DNA of 64,000 nucleotides from Rosellinia necatrix (lineage: Eukaryota > Ascomycota > Sordariomycetes > Xylariales > Xylariaceae). Made by a program: the position numbers and the translations under genes. The stretch spans positions 1,984,001 through 2,048,000 of the forward strand of contig JAGYVD010000003.1 in the NCBI GenBank assembly GCA_021209875.1, written 5' to 3'. The notes under the pieces were generated by a model. The model was not told where the DNA came from and did no database searches. It saw only the letters and a program-made list of their open reading frames with translations. This document shows, piece by piece, positions 37,036 to 49,410 of this stretch. Numbering within the stretch: position 1 is the first letter of the stretch; each line of letters starts with the position of its first letter.

Positions 37036-37911
37036 AATATTCAATCGGCTCAACTTCCCGAAGGAACGAGAAAACCTCAAAGTGTCAGAGCCACCTCTTC
37101 AGGTCAAACACCACATAGCAACACAGCTTTTAGCCAGAAACTCGTTTTATTCTGATTTTATTATCACGACTAAGAACAATATACGGGACAGTTGTTCCCT
37201 TTGGAAACATCCTATCACTTCACTTCGGTAGATTTGATTTTATTCTATGTGCGGCGAAGCCCAATATACTCATGCAATAAACGAAATAATCTCTCCAGAA
37301 GGATTCAGGGCCTTGATCTCATCATATAGGTGAATAGGTGATCATCTTAAAGACACTATGAGTGTTTATTTCTGGCCAGCATTGAATTTTCGGCTTTAAC
37401 GTTTCAAACACACTATTCTCCCCTCGTGTCCGGGCGGGCCTTGCCGTCTTCAGCAAGCATCACGGCCGCAACCCTGAGCACAGGTCTTCCCGAGCCCACC
37501 GGCAGCATCTTCATCTCTCTAATGGCAGTGATGTCGAAGGGGCGTAATATGACCCCCGAGAAAATCACGGTATCGACTGAAGTGGCTCCAAGCTTGTCAC
37601 AGTACAGTATATAAGTGGGTGCAAACGGTCAAAACTACTCGACTTGATATTGTTCTACATTTTCTATCTTGCAGCAGCGGTGTTGTGGAATAGCGTTGCG
37701 TTCCTGTTCCGTGACAATGCTTTTTAACGTGCGCGGGGCCATTAGTCGGAAGCGTCAGCTAACTTGCTTCAACGTCATTCTATGGATGAATGTGATCTCT
37801 ATGAAATCGAAATATATCTTGGCACAAGCGGAAACTATTTGCCAGTAATTTGTCAATTGCAAATTCGATAAATATCCCATGTTATTGCACAAGGAGGGAA
37901 GTTCCCTCTGT

Positions 37912-38000
37912 AAGGTAGTCTCTATCTATTCCGACTTATATACATGGTACTTTAGGCCGTGCCCGATGGAGGCCCGGAGGCCGGCTTAGTCCCGTGGCAG
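37912..38000. repeat. diverged direct repeat, copy B
   Basis: Same order of landmarks as copy A: AAGGTAG, CTTATATA, TGGTAC and GGCCCGGAGGCCGG, then a CCGTGGCA/CCGTGACA-like end. Roughly 965 bases from copy A, in the same orientation. Confidence 0.6.
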
Positions 38001-41000
38001 CCGAGGAGTTGCTAGAGCTAGCTCGATAGCTCAGTTTGCTGGCCCATTAGCATGTCAGAGTTCAACTTTTAAGAGGAAATCTCGCCGGGAGGACCTCCAT
38101 GCCATATTAATTCGATGTTTGATTTAGCATACATGCAAGGCGCTAGAGCTCTCTCGTATTACGCGACGGTTGTCAGTCCACGGCTGCCTATGCTCGAGGA
38201 TGCTGCCTCAATGAGCAAATATCTTTATTTGGTAAGCTGACAGAAATTACTCGTCAAATTCACGAATTACCTCTAGTGCGTGTATATTATACCTAGTAGA
38301 TTCATAATGGTTGTTGAGATAAGGTTGTAGAATATTGTTGAGGTCCTTGTCAGGCAACTCACCAGGTAGCCAACTTATGCTAGGTTCCAGTTAATGATTT
38401 GGATATTTTTACTTACTGTTCCGTTAAGTAGTCGAAATAACCTTTCTATATAGCTCTGCTACCGCAAGCAGTTGTATTTCCTCTTCCCATTAGCCATTGG
38501 CTATGGGCTGGCGAGAGCCCAAATCAGAGGTCCTGTAAACCCGCTTGCAGCAGAGATTGAGTGCCTGTTAATCCTTGACATTATGTCGCATGAGCCTAGC
38601 CATTTATTGGTTTACTGTCAATGCTGGTATCGCAGAGTAGATAGATAGGCTTGTTCCAGTAGGTAAGAGGGGCTCAATAGAATATTACCAGATGTTTTTC
38701 ATACCGACGGCACCATTATTCTCGATTCGAAGCCTCCCATTTAATTGACTGGAAGAACAGACGCAAATGGTCGGTCTTCACTTATGCTACGTGCAGTGCC
38801 GATAGGTGATTCTCCCGTAGTCATTAATATCTAATCACATTACTAATCTCGATAGAAAGCAAACAGCAGGGAAGAACAAGAAACTCTTCGCCATACCCCA
38901 TAAAGAGGATAATAATTTCAAACCCACAATATCCAACCGGTGATGTTGAAGCAAGGATTATGTGATCAGGAATGCTATACCATCTTGTACCGATGCTCAA
39001 CAGACTGATACATATATTTGTTGAAATCAACGCCGCCCCCTGTAACCAGAACAAACCCCTATTATTACTCTCGACTTCTAGCTGTGATTGTGAATAAGTT
39101 CTACTGTACTTAGCCCATATATCCCCTGATGTATTCTATTAATTGCTATTTAACTTTCTGGCGTTTCCCAACTCGGCTATTGTTACGAACATGAACACTC
39201 AGCAAGGACAAAGGGCGAACTGTAGGTTCCCGTCTCTAGAGTCCAGATATCGTTATACCTCCTGCATCTGAGAGTCATATACAGGCTCTAGTTTCCCATT
39301 CAAGTTACATTTTTACGCGCTTATGCCACGCTTGGTCCGAGTCGTGCTCAAAACGTCATAGACCCTTTGAGATCATTGCCCCGGCGCCACCCTAAACCCC
39401 TAAGATATGGTATGGTTCTCGATATTTGCCCAGTGCCTCTAAGAGTATAGATCTACTAGAAAATGTTCGACGTACTAAAGTAGGGCTTGCGGATAGGAAG
39501 GGCTTTTGTCGGCGCTTGACTTGGTGGCTTTGATGGATGCCGCAGACAATGACAAAAGTACACGAGAAACACATGTGATTACGACCGTCATCAAAAACGA
39601 ATACCAAAATCTCAACAAGTAGAGTTTTTCTATCCATACAGATAACACGACGAGAGAGCGACAAGATCCCTTGGCGGCTCATTACAAGAGTAACATGCAA
39701 ATACTACAGGAAACTAAGCCAAGATGCAGAGACGAAGACACTTCACTTGTATGGTCTCACACGGCTCCGTAATTCGACATAGCTTAAAGCTGTGTCATTA
39801 TCTTATATTGGATAATAACCTTGGAAGGATTCGAAATCAGTCGTGCTGCTTCAGGAATATGGCGATGAACCAAGAGCCGAGTCCTGTTTTGTATATAATT
39901 AGATGGTGCCTCGACAATCCGCTGACTTCAACGCTCCAATATTCTGCCCACAAAAACACGAGATTGGGCAGAAGTAGTAGAATAGACTCAAAAGGGCAAA
40001 TTATACAGGTTCTGCGTCGCTTACTAGATGAGCTTCTCGATTGGAGCGGTCAGCTAGGCAAGTGCCCAGTAAAGTAGCGACACAAAGACATCTTTCTACT
40101 AGCTGCATTATCTTCACTCTCGGTTGGCTGGCATCACATCTGATTTTCTCAAATCGTATAATTATCTTAGTTAGAGAGAACTTTGCAATTATTTTCTTTT
40201 TGGGTCTTCGGATTTCTCGCTTAGTTCGGCTAGGATAGCCTATCAAGGTATCTGCCGCTTATATACCCGCTAAGCGCATGTTCGGCTTGAAGGCGACGGC
40301 CAGGGTGCATGCCATAAGCATCTCGGGAGATCGGGTATCGCTGTTGAGTTCTGGCATCATGGCCACAGCTAAGATGTGATCGAACACGATGGCGCAAATG
40401 AGCTAAGGAGATTTTGGTTACGGACCGGTAGTTACCGGGTCAGGTCGAAGGCCAGAATGCTGACATTGCTTAGCCAAGAGTCTCTGCCCAGATGGCACCG
40501 TTGTTCTCCAACCATCTCCATCACAGATAGCCTTGCTGCGCTGTGCTGTCTGGGCCCATTGGACACGACGCATCGCCTTTGCGGGTTCTCCACCACCCCC
40601 TGGAAATGGGCTCGGTGTTGTCGCCAGTGATGGAGAAGCTCCTTCGACTTCTTGTCTTGGTGGCTTGTTAGAATGATTCTCAATCCCTCTATTTTTGGTA
40701 AGGATTATAGTGAGAGAAAAACGTGCCAAGTTAGGATTACACCATGTGCTGACGAAATATAATCTAATCGTGAGAGGTCTTGTCTTTCCATCTTTAGCTA
40801 ATATCTACTATAGTCGCAAGCTGCTTTGATCTATAGATATGATGTCCTCTCTCTAGATTTGATAGCTTCGGCAATATCCGCCATTTTGCTAATGCTATAA
40901 ATAACCAAATTGCGGGGTGTGAGATTACACCCCATTCACGCCTCATTCTGAGCGCAGGGGTAAGCACGTTTACTCGGCAGATTTAGACCGATGGTAAATT

Positions 41001-42611
41001 CAATGGCCCAGTCGCATTGGATGACTTAGCATAGCAATTGGCTCTTGAGGTTCTTGCTACTTAGGAGTATGTACGCAAAGGCGGGTGAGATTACGGCGCT
41101 TGGAAGCCAGTCCACGCGAGCAAGAATCCCCTCGGCGCTATTAGCGTCAGCCATATGAGTAGACATTCGACAGCGATGCATGACGATGTCTTGGTAGAGG
41201 ATGACGGCCGCGAAACGCCCTTCGCTTAGAAATACAGACAGAGGATTATACAAGCAAGTCAGCTTCCAAGTCTCGAGGCTTTGAGGCTTCTAGCTTGAAA
41301 CCTCGAAGTTGTCTCGTGATAGCAGGCCCGTACTTTTCTGTTTGTTACGTAAGGTGAAGTAATATTTCGACATCATATGCGACTTGTTCGAGGCATCTGT
41401 GTGCCTTTTTGGTGCAGTGACCCGGCGCCAAGGTATGCAATGTGACGCGACAAACCAGAGACCCAGCACTTGTCTTGTCGTTCAACTAGCCGCAGCCCCA
41501 GACGAGAGGTAATAGAGGAACAGGAACGCAACGGAAAACGGGGAATATCGCCCCTCAACGCAGGCCACTGGGCGGTTGTGTGCTCTATCTGAGCAATGAC
41601 ATGACACGAAAGAGGCAGATCTAGAGGGACACAAGAGATTCGTCGTTGCATAGTCATTTTACCCATAGAAGTCTTTGAATTATAAATTTATAAGGCACGC
41701 ACATTGAAAAGGCGGTGCGAGGGGCTCTTCATCTAACCTCTAGCTTCATCAATGGTGGCTGAGCGGAGACCCCAAGATTGGCCGTTCGCTTTTGGTTGTC
41801 ACTCGGTGGATCTTTGTCAGAATAAATACCGAAGTACTCGTTCAATATGCGGCAGTAGTTAGCTTCGTTTGGCGACCACCTTGATGACGAGACTGAGAGT
41901 GAAGGTCTTGGCGACGATAATGGCTTCACAGGAGAAAGGGCTTGTAGGACTTTGCTGAAGACGAGGAGATTGACCGCGCTACTAACGGGCTCGATCAATT
42001 TGATCTCGACTGCAGTGGAATCGATGATTGGTCAACATGTGCATCGTATCACTCCTGTCCGACCAAAACTAGAGTGCCATTATCAGATTGCCAGGTTGAT
42101 GAAGCACGATACCAATCGCTGTCTGTACCTGGCGCATCCATGTTACACTTGTATTATAGATCATCGCACCCGCCCGCTGGCTCTTGCGGCGCATCAACTG
42201 TCTGGACGGGCCCAATAAAAACAATAATAACCTGGCTTACTGTAATGCCTTTCCCTGAAATAGTCCTATCCTCGGGAATAGATTAGAGCTAAAGGAATGC
42301 TACTTGCGAATGATAAGGACCTCGTCTTTACTGACGTGGGATTTGGCTTAGGGGGGCCCAGGTTTATTCGATTATGTTGGTAGACGCGACAGGATCGATC
42401 CTCTGCCATATCCTAGTCGAGTAGGAAAGATCTAGGGTCTTTGAATTTATTGATCGTAGTATCGTAGGCTCACACCTTAATTTCGTCAGCAAACTTCCAC
42501 CTCCACCTCCACAGGCACCACAGCGCTTCGCCGCAAAGCTATCAACCGAAAATATGCCACAGCAGATTAGCTCTTGGGCTTTTTGCCAGCGCGGGGGGCA
42601 GTCCGGCAGGG

Positions 42612-42680
42612 GTGCCCCTGTTAAAGACACTCCTGCCGGGCTTGACCTCTGCCGGGCTTGACCTCATACGGGCTTGAAGC
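42612..42680. repeat. short tandem repeat around TGCCGGGCTTGACCTC
   Basis: Two near-perfect 16-base copies plus a third diverged copy, directly downstream of the TIM17 reading frame on the other strand. Confidence 0.7.
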
Positions 42681-42681
42681 C

Positions 42682-43599
42682 CTATTCCCACCTCTTTTCC
42701 CGGATCACAGGTAAGCTGGGCAGAATCACATAACAGATGCAGATGCACTGATGTGTTACAATGTCGCCCGGCTTGTGTTGCGGCACTGTTATTAAGTCCC
42801 CGTGAGGAGGATGGGGGTAGAATGGGGGTAGAATGGGGGTAGGGAGGAGGGGAGGCGTAGTAGGAATATGTACAATATAAAGGTCCTGCCTTGGAAAGCA
42901 ACCCAAAACACCGGTCATGTTGTTATAGTCTGGAATAATACAAGAGAGTGGTTGTGTATCGCTTATGCTAGCGCAGCCCCCCCCACTGGGTTCAAGTGAC
43001 GACGTGGGTGGTGGCGGGATCTGTGAAAATGTCAATGTCAATGTCAATTTCAATGTCAATACCACGGAGGTGAGAGAAGAAGGGCGGGGAAGGAACAACC
43101 CACCTCTAATTTGGTGCTGCCCGCCATCAGTCTTTGCGCCCCGATTCCAACGCCTTCTATTACGGCAAGCAGCACAGCACATCCGATAGCACCATTCCTA
43201 GCCGCACGGAGACCGCCTCTCATGGCGAGAGCGCCTCCCGTCAAGAACCCGGCCCCAATGGCATTCCATGGGTCGTCCTTCCGCCTCAGGCCCTTTATTG
43301 CGCAGTCGGAAATGCTGAAGAGACCTCCCCAGGCGCCGAAATTGCCGCCGAGGGCCGGCGCTCGTAACTTGATTGCTGTGACCGCACCGATTCGTCGCTC
43401 GCCGTAGGGGCTGTTGCGGAACCCCTTGACGCCGTGCCATATAGTACCACCTACTGCCTGGGAGGGGGGTTAGCGCGAGTAGAGGACGAGGGCAGAGTGG
43501 CCAGCAGAGTGACCAGCAGTCGGTGCTTACACCCATGGCGAAGGCGCCACCAAAGTCCGTGAGGATGACCCACGGACAAGGGTCCCGAGTGTGATCCAT
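42682..43599 (-). CDS. tim17: TIM17, mitochondrial inner-membrane import translocase subunit
   Basis: TIM17 is an essential part of the TIM23 presequence translocase. Exons: 43599-43531, 43457-43104 and 43020 downward. Seen: [20 protein letters not shown] start, [62 protein letters not shown] and AIEGV-like last helix ending [11 protein letters not shown]. The GxxxG-rich four-helix family pattern is complete. As the sequence stands, the last exon stays open to 42682, giving 253 residues, far beyond the family's ~160. This comes from a run of eight G (minus strand) near 42979-42986. One base fewer in that run would end the protein at about 159 residues. Intron 2 contains a (TGACAT)n-type repeat. 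Identity is certain; the C-terminal end is doubtful. Confidence 0.88.
43021..43103 (-). other. intron 2 of the TIM17 gene, with a hexanucleotide repeat
   Basis: GTGGGT donor and TTTCACAG acceptor, 83 bases. It includes about four copies of an AATGTC-type unit near 43027-43058 just before the acceptor. Confidence 0.75.
43458..43530 (-). other. intron 1 of the TIM17 gene
   Basis: GTAAGC donor, GCTAAC branch and CTCCCAG acceptor, 73 bases, phase 0. Confidence 0.85.
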
Positions 43600-45527
43600 T
43601 TTGTGCGGTAGAGAAGAAGCGGGATCTCGTGAGTTGCGCCGAAGACGGTGGTAGCGGGAGCCGTTGGAATGATGCTGCAATAAATGGGTTGGGTTGGCTG
43701 CTGTTGTTCTCTCAGAAAAAAAAAAACCAGTGGCGTCGCGTGCAATTCTTTCGTCACCGGCTTGGGACCGTCGGTTGGACCCCACACCTATAAGCCACAC
43801 ACAGATAAGCCACACACACACTTACATCCAGTCCTCGAACCTTTCTTCTATCCAACTCTTATACCCCGACCGTGTGTATGATTTATGATCTTATTACCAT
43901 GTTCAATTATAATTTTCAAGACACCCGGCGCGTACAGGCTGCGCCCGTTCGCAAAGATACAGAGTGCATTCACCACACCCCTACCATCTCGCTGTGACGT
44001 GATGCACTCCCTAGTGATGTACCCTCAGCTCAGCAGCGAAAAAAAAGAAGTCAACCACCACGTTTTTGCCAGGCCAGCGCTATGTTGCTTACCTACCTAC
44101 CTACCTACCTACCTAATATTAGCGGTTGGCACCTATCTATGATCTAGCCGAATAAATGTATTGTGATGTAGGCCTGTGACGTTACGCCGCATTATCGAAT
44201 GCTTTGCATACATATTCATCTATATATGCATGGATCGAGTAAAGTCTTACGATGGAAGCGGCGTTTACATACCTAAATGAACTAATTACCTACCTGCCTA
44301 ACTAACTCAGACACCTAGACTAGACGTTAATACTACTACTACTACCTAGGTACCTACTTCCCCCTACCTTGCATAGATTCATATCTCCACAATCGTATAC
44401 GCCCACTCGGCGCGTTCGTGGCGTACCCCAAGTTATTGTACATACATTGTGCATATGGAAATAGATCTTGGCAATAATCCAGGGCAGTCACCAGTTGGCT
44501 TTTGCTTCACCACCACACCCTGCAACTTCGATGTGAACATGTGCGTATGTAAGCCTGATCACACATTACCAACATGATTAAGTTATTCTACGAACGCTTT
44601 GTTTCGCTAATCTAGGCTCCTACGCACAACATGCCTGGACGCATAGAACCATCGAGATTATCTTCGAGCTCGTCCAGAAAGTAGTAGTAGTAGTAGCTGT
44701 TGACGGGTCCAGGGATGCCATCTCAGTATTTCAGTCGGGGCAATTTCAGCAAACAAACGAAGTGATGGATAGCGGCCTTAACCGCCACTAGACAACCATC
44801 GTATCTGACTATGCCTCTGTTCCAGACTGAGTCAGCCCTAGTACAGACCGAGCGGGCTCTGCATCTTGGCTTCTAGAAGTCGTTATCGGCCATGATGAAC
44901 GCATACGAACTGTGCCGCCGGCCCAGAATCCATCCACGTACAATTCATGTCTTGTACCTGAACGCCAACGACATCTTCCAACGGCATCTTCCAACGGCAT
45001 CCTCCGAGGCAGGAATACCCACCGATTACACATCCCAAGCCGTGGTGCACCATACGCACGATGCCGTTGCAGAAGTTGCCTCCCACTTTCCGTCTGGGTG
45101 ATACCTAATAGCCTATCATCACACCTCTGCAGACTGTTAGACATGGAAGAGTGGGTAGTTAGATATACGGCGGACAGTTGGATGCCGGCCGGAATTTTAA
45201 CCTTCTTAGGTACTCAACATCAACCAATTATTTCCCCAGAAGTAATAGCTCGCGAACGGTCACCTTTCGACATTGTGAGAGGACCCGGGCAAGTGGATAG
45301 GGAGATGGTGGGGGTGGGTTGATTTGCTTGTTGTTGGTGATGGTTATAAATAAAAAAAGGATAACTAGGCTTGGCTAGATTTATATTGTATCGAGTCTCG
45401 GTGCATAAATAGCCTCGAGTGGCTACTCGGCAATTCGTCACTACTTCTCGGTATTAGCACGTTACTTGAGAGACACGTCAGAAGATTCAGGTGAAGCTTC
45501 TTGTTAGTTCATCTTCTTCCGGATACC
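43600..45527. other. divergent intergenic region between TIM17 and the P450 pseudogene
   Basis: No gene seen. Contains a TACC tetranucleotide run near 44089-44115 and several CCTAGGTACC words near 44280-44370, plus an AGT trinucleotide run near 44680-44696. Confidence 0.5.
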
Positions 45528-47274
45528 ATGAAAGCATCTACATTATCCGCTGGGCTGGACTGGGTCCCGTCGCCCGGGGCCGTTCCCTCGTTGGCTTCTG
45601 CTCTTATTCTCCTCATCTTATTCAACTATGTCGTCGTCACCTTGCAGTACCACAGGGGGCGGAAGAGTCAAGGAGCCGGACTGCCAGTTCCGCTATATCC
45701 CGCCCTCGTCCCGTACTTCGGCAACGTCGTGCCACTGATTTTCAACTCGGCCAGATTCGTCAGGGCCGCTACGTGCGTGTGACATAGTTCGAGTTCGCGC
45801 CTCAGGATCATCCTTACTGACTCGACCCAGGTCGTATGGTGGTGGGTTAACCTCGACCGCGGTGACCTTTATGGGCATCAAGCTGTATCTCTTCCAAGAC
45901 CGCGAGACGATCGCCAAATTCATGAAACACCCGGATCTCTGTAGCCCGATGTCGCTCTATATCTTCGCCCTGAGGCACTTCTTCGGGATGCCTGAGAAGA
46001 GTCTCGAGGTCTACCGCGCTGACGAATCGGGTCCACACAAGAAGCCGTTCCCCGGGACGGACTCCCATTTCCGCATCGATTACGTCCTACACCAGAGCTT
46101 TATCCGCGGTTGGAGCGGCCCCGGTTTGGTCCATACGACTCGGCGCTTCCGGGGGGCTCTGCAGTCGAGAGCAGACAACCTGGACATCAGCTCGACCTCG
46201 TGGGTCCAGGTGCCCGACATTTTCCAGTTCCTCCTGAACCCGGTGAGCGCGTCCATCACCGAGTCCGTTTTCGGCCCGACATTGCTCAGCATCAACCCGG
46301 ATTTCCTCGACGACCTCTGGGCCTACGACGCCAAGCTCCCCTGGATGGCGAGGGGCCTCCCCTCCTTCCTCATGCCCGCGCCCTATCGCATACGGGACCG
46401 CCTTCGTGCCCAGATCAAGAGATGGCAGTCGCATGCGCGCGACAGCTTCCGGGAGAGCGATATCGAAGGAGACGGCGGCGACCCCTTTTGGGGGTCCGAG
46501 CTGGTGCGGCAGCTCTGGGAGGTGCTTCGCAGCGCCGGGACGCACGACGACGACGCGCTATCCGCTCACCATCTTGGCATGATCTTCGCGTAAGTCGTCG
46601 AAATCGGATCGTGAGGAGAGCGGACGGGTGAGAGGGATCTAACTCGGAGCAGTGCGAATTTCAACCTAGTCCCCTCGGCAGTAGTGACGATGCTACAGAT
46701 CATACTCGTCCCGGGTCTCCTGCAGCGCGTGCGGGACGAGATGGAAGCCAACGTCACACGCAGTCCTGCGGGAGTGAAGGGCGTAGAGTTCAGGAAGCTC
46801 CTTCACTTACCTCTCTTGTCATCCGTCTATGCCGAAGCGCTCCGTCTTCACGTCAAGGTCTTTTTCTTCGCCAGCTCTCCACGGTCCGAGGTGAGTGTCG
46901 GGAAATGGACCCTGCCGCGGGGCAGTCTCGGGTTGATCAACACCGATGGCCCCCATACCGACGAACGTGTTTGGAACACCCAGAACGGTAGGCACCCCGT
47001 CGACACATTCTGGGCCGAGAGGTTTCTGGTCGACCCCTCGGACCCTTCTGAAGGCAATATGTCCATCTCATAAGTCTGAAGATTCCTCGCAAAAAATATC
47101 ATTCTATTGACATGCGCACTCCTGATCTCCGAATTCGACTTCGAATTAGTCGGCGACGTTGAGATGGGCGAGCTTGATGACTGGCGATATGGGCTAGGCG
47201 TAGTGAGACCGAAAAACGAGATCCCCGTCCGGATCAGGAGGAGAAGTGCAAGAGTTCCGGTATGGCTGTCATGA
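45528..47274 (+). pseudogene. cytochrome P450 pseudogene lacking the heme-cysteine loop
   Basis: Exons 45528-45772, 45831-46589 and 46653 onward splice cleanly and encode a P450: an N-terminal membrane anchor (ASALILLILFNYVVVTL), a proline hinge (GLPVPLYPALVPYFGN), helix I-like sequence (FNLVPSAVVTMLQI) and the ExxR motif (YAEALRLH). The PERF-like region WAERFLVDPSDP then ends in NMSIS and a stop at 47071-47073. The frame resumes without shift at 47080 with RFLAKNIILLTCALLI and ELDDWRYGLGVVRPKNEIPV, a normal P450 C-terminus, ending at 47274. The segment expected between them, FxxGxxxCxG with the heme-ligating Cys, is absent and replaced by two stop codons. This reads as an in-frame internal deletion that inactivates the enzyme. 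The remaining gap is too short for an intron. It resembles the fungal CYP7/CYP8-like group in lacking AGxxT. Confidence 0.85.
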
Positions 47275-47853
47275 TTTATGTGTCTCGGAAAGGTTAACAG
47301 GCCACAAAAGGGGTTGTTTGCTTGTAAGTTGTTTGTCTGTTTACTTGTTTAGGTATTTGTAGAAAAGGAGATAAACAACCCCATTGTTTACATAGGGCGA
47401 GGTATCGCGATTGATGTGAGGTATATGGTGTATATATGTATACTCAGAGATATTTTGGACAAAACTATAAATATAGTCAATCTATATACATATGTATGAT
47501 GTATATATGTATGTATGTATGTATGCACGCTAAGGCGAGTGAGTGAGTTGTTGGTGCGCGTTCGTATTCGTACCAGGGTTCAGGCAAGGGAGCAAGGGGG
47601 ACGCTTTGTCCAAGAAGGGTAGGTCGCGTAAGATATCATCGGATAAGCGTGCTTCCGAGTACCAAAGTTGTGCGCGATTCTTTAGGTCAGGCCAGGTCAG
47701 ATAACGGGACTTAGGGCGTGGCCGGTCCACCTCTCCCTCTAGTCTGTCCCGCCGCCTGACCATCTCTAGATGTATAATACACCACTACGCATCCCGGCCC
47801 AGTTCTGACACGACTGATTGACGCCTGGCTTCCGGCTCTACAACCCGCGCGCG
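47275..47853. other. intergenic region
   Basis: Contains a TATG/TATA microsatellite near 47440-47525. No gene seen. Confidence 0.5.
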
Positions 47854-49410
47854 ATGGACGGCCTCGTAGGAACACAGCAGGCCAAGTGGGCGGCAGCGGC
47901 GCTGCTGGTGCTCGGGGTCGCGTACCTGTGGCGGCTCAACACGGTCATGAGCCAGACGCCGCCGGGGGCGGTCCGCGCGTCGCCGTACCGCTGGGCCGAC
48001 CACGAGGTCAGGGAGACGTACAAGCGCATCAAGGCGCGGCCCATCGACTGGGCGAAGCACCTGCCGCCCCGCGCCAACCGCCGCTACGTCGTCACCGGCG
48101 GCTCCGGCGGCGTCGGCGGCCAGATCGTCCTGCACCTGCTCCAGCGCGGCGAGCCGGCCGAGAGCATCCGGATCGTCGACTTCCGGCCGGTCGAGCGGGC
48201 CGACATGAAGACCGGCGCCGCCGCCGGCGTGGGCTTCGCCCAGGCCGACATCACGTCCGCCGAGGCCACCCGGGCCGCCTTCGACCGGCCGTGGCCCCCG
48301 CGCGCGGCCCGGCTGCCGCTGACCGTCTTCCACACCGCCGCCCTCATCGTCCCCGGCGAGCGCAGGATGGGCACCTTCGAGCGCATCCGCCGCGTCAACG
48401 TCGACGGCACCCAGAACGTCCTGGACGCCGCCCGGGCCGCCGGCGCCTCCGTCTTCATCGCCACCTCCTCCGCCTCCGTCGCCCACCGCCCCGCCGGCTA
48501 CTGGGGCAACCCCTTCCGCCGCTGGCCCCGGAACTACTTCCAGGCCATCGACGAGTCCGACTTCGGCAAGCCGCTCGTCCCCCACGACCAGTTCTTCGGC
48601 AACTACGCCCACACCAAGGCCATCGCCGAGCGGCTCGTCTGCGCCGCCAACAGCCCCAAGTTCCGGACCGGCGCCATTCGGCCGGCCAACGCCATCTACG
48701 GGAGTAGCAATGCTGACCAAGTCGTCGGTGAGTTTTTTTTTGGTTTTTTTTTTTTCTTTCTCTTTTCCTTTATACGCTCGCTCTCTGCCCATGTATAAGG
48801 GAGCCCGAGCATCGTCTCTCCTAGTGCAATAACATGAAAAGTAAATCCAAATTCAAATCCAAATCACTAACATTCAAATCTCTTAGGCGCGGTATTGCGC
48901 TCCAAGGGAACACAGAGCTGGATGGGCAACATCGTGCAGAACTTCGTGCACGGCGGGCACATCTCGCTCGGGCACCTGCAGTTCGAGGCGGCGCTGCTGC
49001 GCCGGGAGATGCCCGGGTGCGCCGGCAAGCCGTTCATCATCACGGACGACGGGCCCCCGCCGACGTACGGCGACATGTACCACCTGTGCGAGCTGACGGC
49101 CGAGACGCCCGTCAAGCTGACCTTCCTGCCGCCGGCGCCGTTCCTCGTCCTCGCCCACCTCGTCGAGCTGGTCGCCGCCGGCAGCCGCACCCCGGTCCTG
49201 CGGTGGTTCTGCCCGGAGCCCAAGGGCACGCTCGCCATCCTGCAGCCGGGCGTCTTCCACGCCGGCCTCAACTACGTCGCCACCGACGCCGCCGCCCGGC
49301 GCAGCGTCGAGCAGGGCGGCCTCGCCTTCCGCCACGTCCACACCACCATGGAGGGCATGTGCCAGCAGGTGCTCGAGTGGAACGTAGAGCACGCGGCGCC
49401 GGGCTCTTGA
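47854..49410 (+). CDS. 3-beta-hydroxysteroid dehydrogenase/NAD-epimerase-type dehydrogenase
   Basis: An extended SDR of the 3-beta-HSD family, the group that includes sterol C-3 dehydrogenases; the substrate is unknown. Exons 47854-48727 and 48887-49410 flank a 159-base intron (GTGAGT donor, CACTAAC branch, CTTAG acceptor), giving 465 residues. A membrane anchor lies near residues 12-27 (AAAALLVLGVAYLW). The NAD motif is YVVTGGSGGVGGQI; the active-site pair is in NYAHTKAIAE; IRPANAIYG and SWMGNIVQNFVHGGHIS follow as in the family. The ATG at 47854 is the first in frame. Third codon positions are almost all G or C, unlike neighbouring genes, which also opens long spurious frames on both strands. 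It ends shortly after VEHAAPGS. Confidence 0.9.
48728..48886 (+). other. intron of the 3-beta-HSD-type gene
   Basis: GTGAGT donor, CACTAAC branch, CTCTTAG acceptor, 159 bases. T-rich and in sharp contrast to the GC-rich exons. Confidence 0.9.

Larger units (their letters stand above)
36301..42681. other. AT-rich, gene-free region with decayed repeats
   Basis: Visibly richer in A and T than the gene-bearing parts, with stop codons in all frames and no frame longer than about 120 codons. Two copies of a ~90-base sequence lie about 965 bases apart. Short islands of normal composition (near 40400-40720 and 41380-41660) encode nothing I recognise. The pattern fits old transposable elements worn down by C-to-T mutation (RIP), but no transposase or reverse transcriptase motif survives to prove it. 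Confidence 0.5.

Noticed and set aside
40376..40729. Open frames on both strands in the AT-rich block
   Set aside because: Sense and antisense frames of similar length in a small island, with no transposase or reverse-transcriptase motif.
47785..48792. 335-codon minus-strand frame and 273-codon plus-strand frame overlapping the 3-beta-HSD gene
   Set aside because: They are by-products of the very GC-rich third positions; the translations are Ala/Gly/Arg/Pro-rich with no domain, while the accepted frame has full family motifs.
45528..49410. Possible secondary-metabolite cluster (P450 next to a dehydrogenase)
   Set aside because: The P450 is inactive and no backbone synthase, transporter or cluster regulator lies nearby; the neighbours are housekeeping genes.
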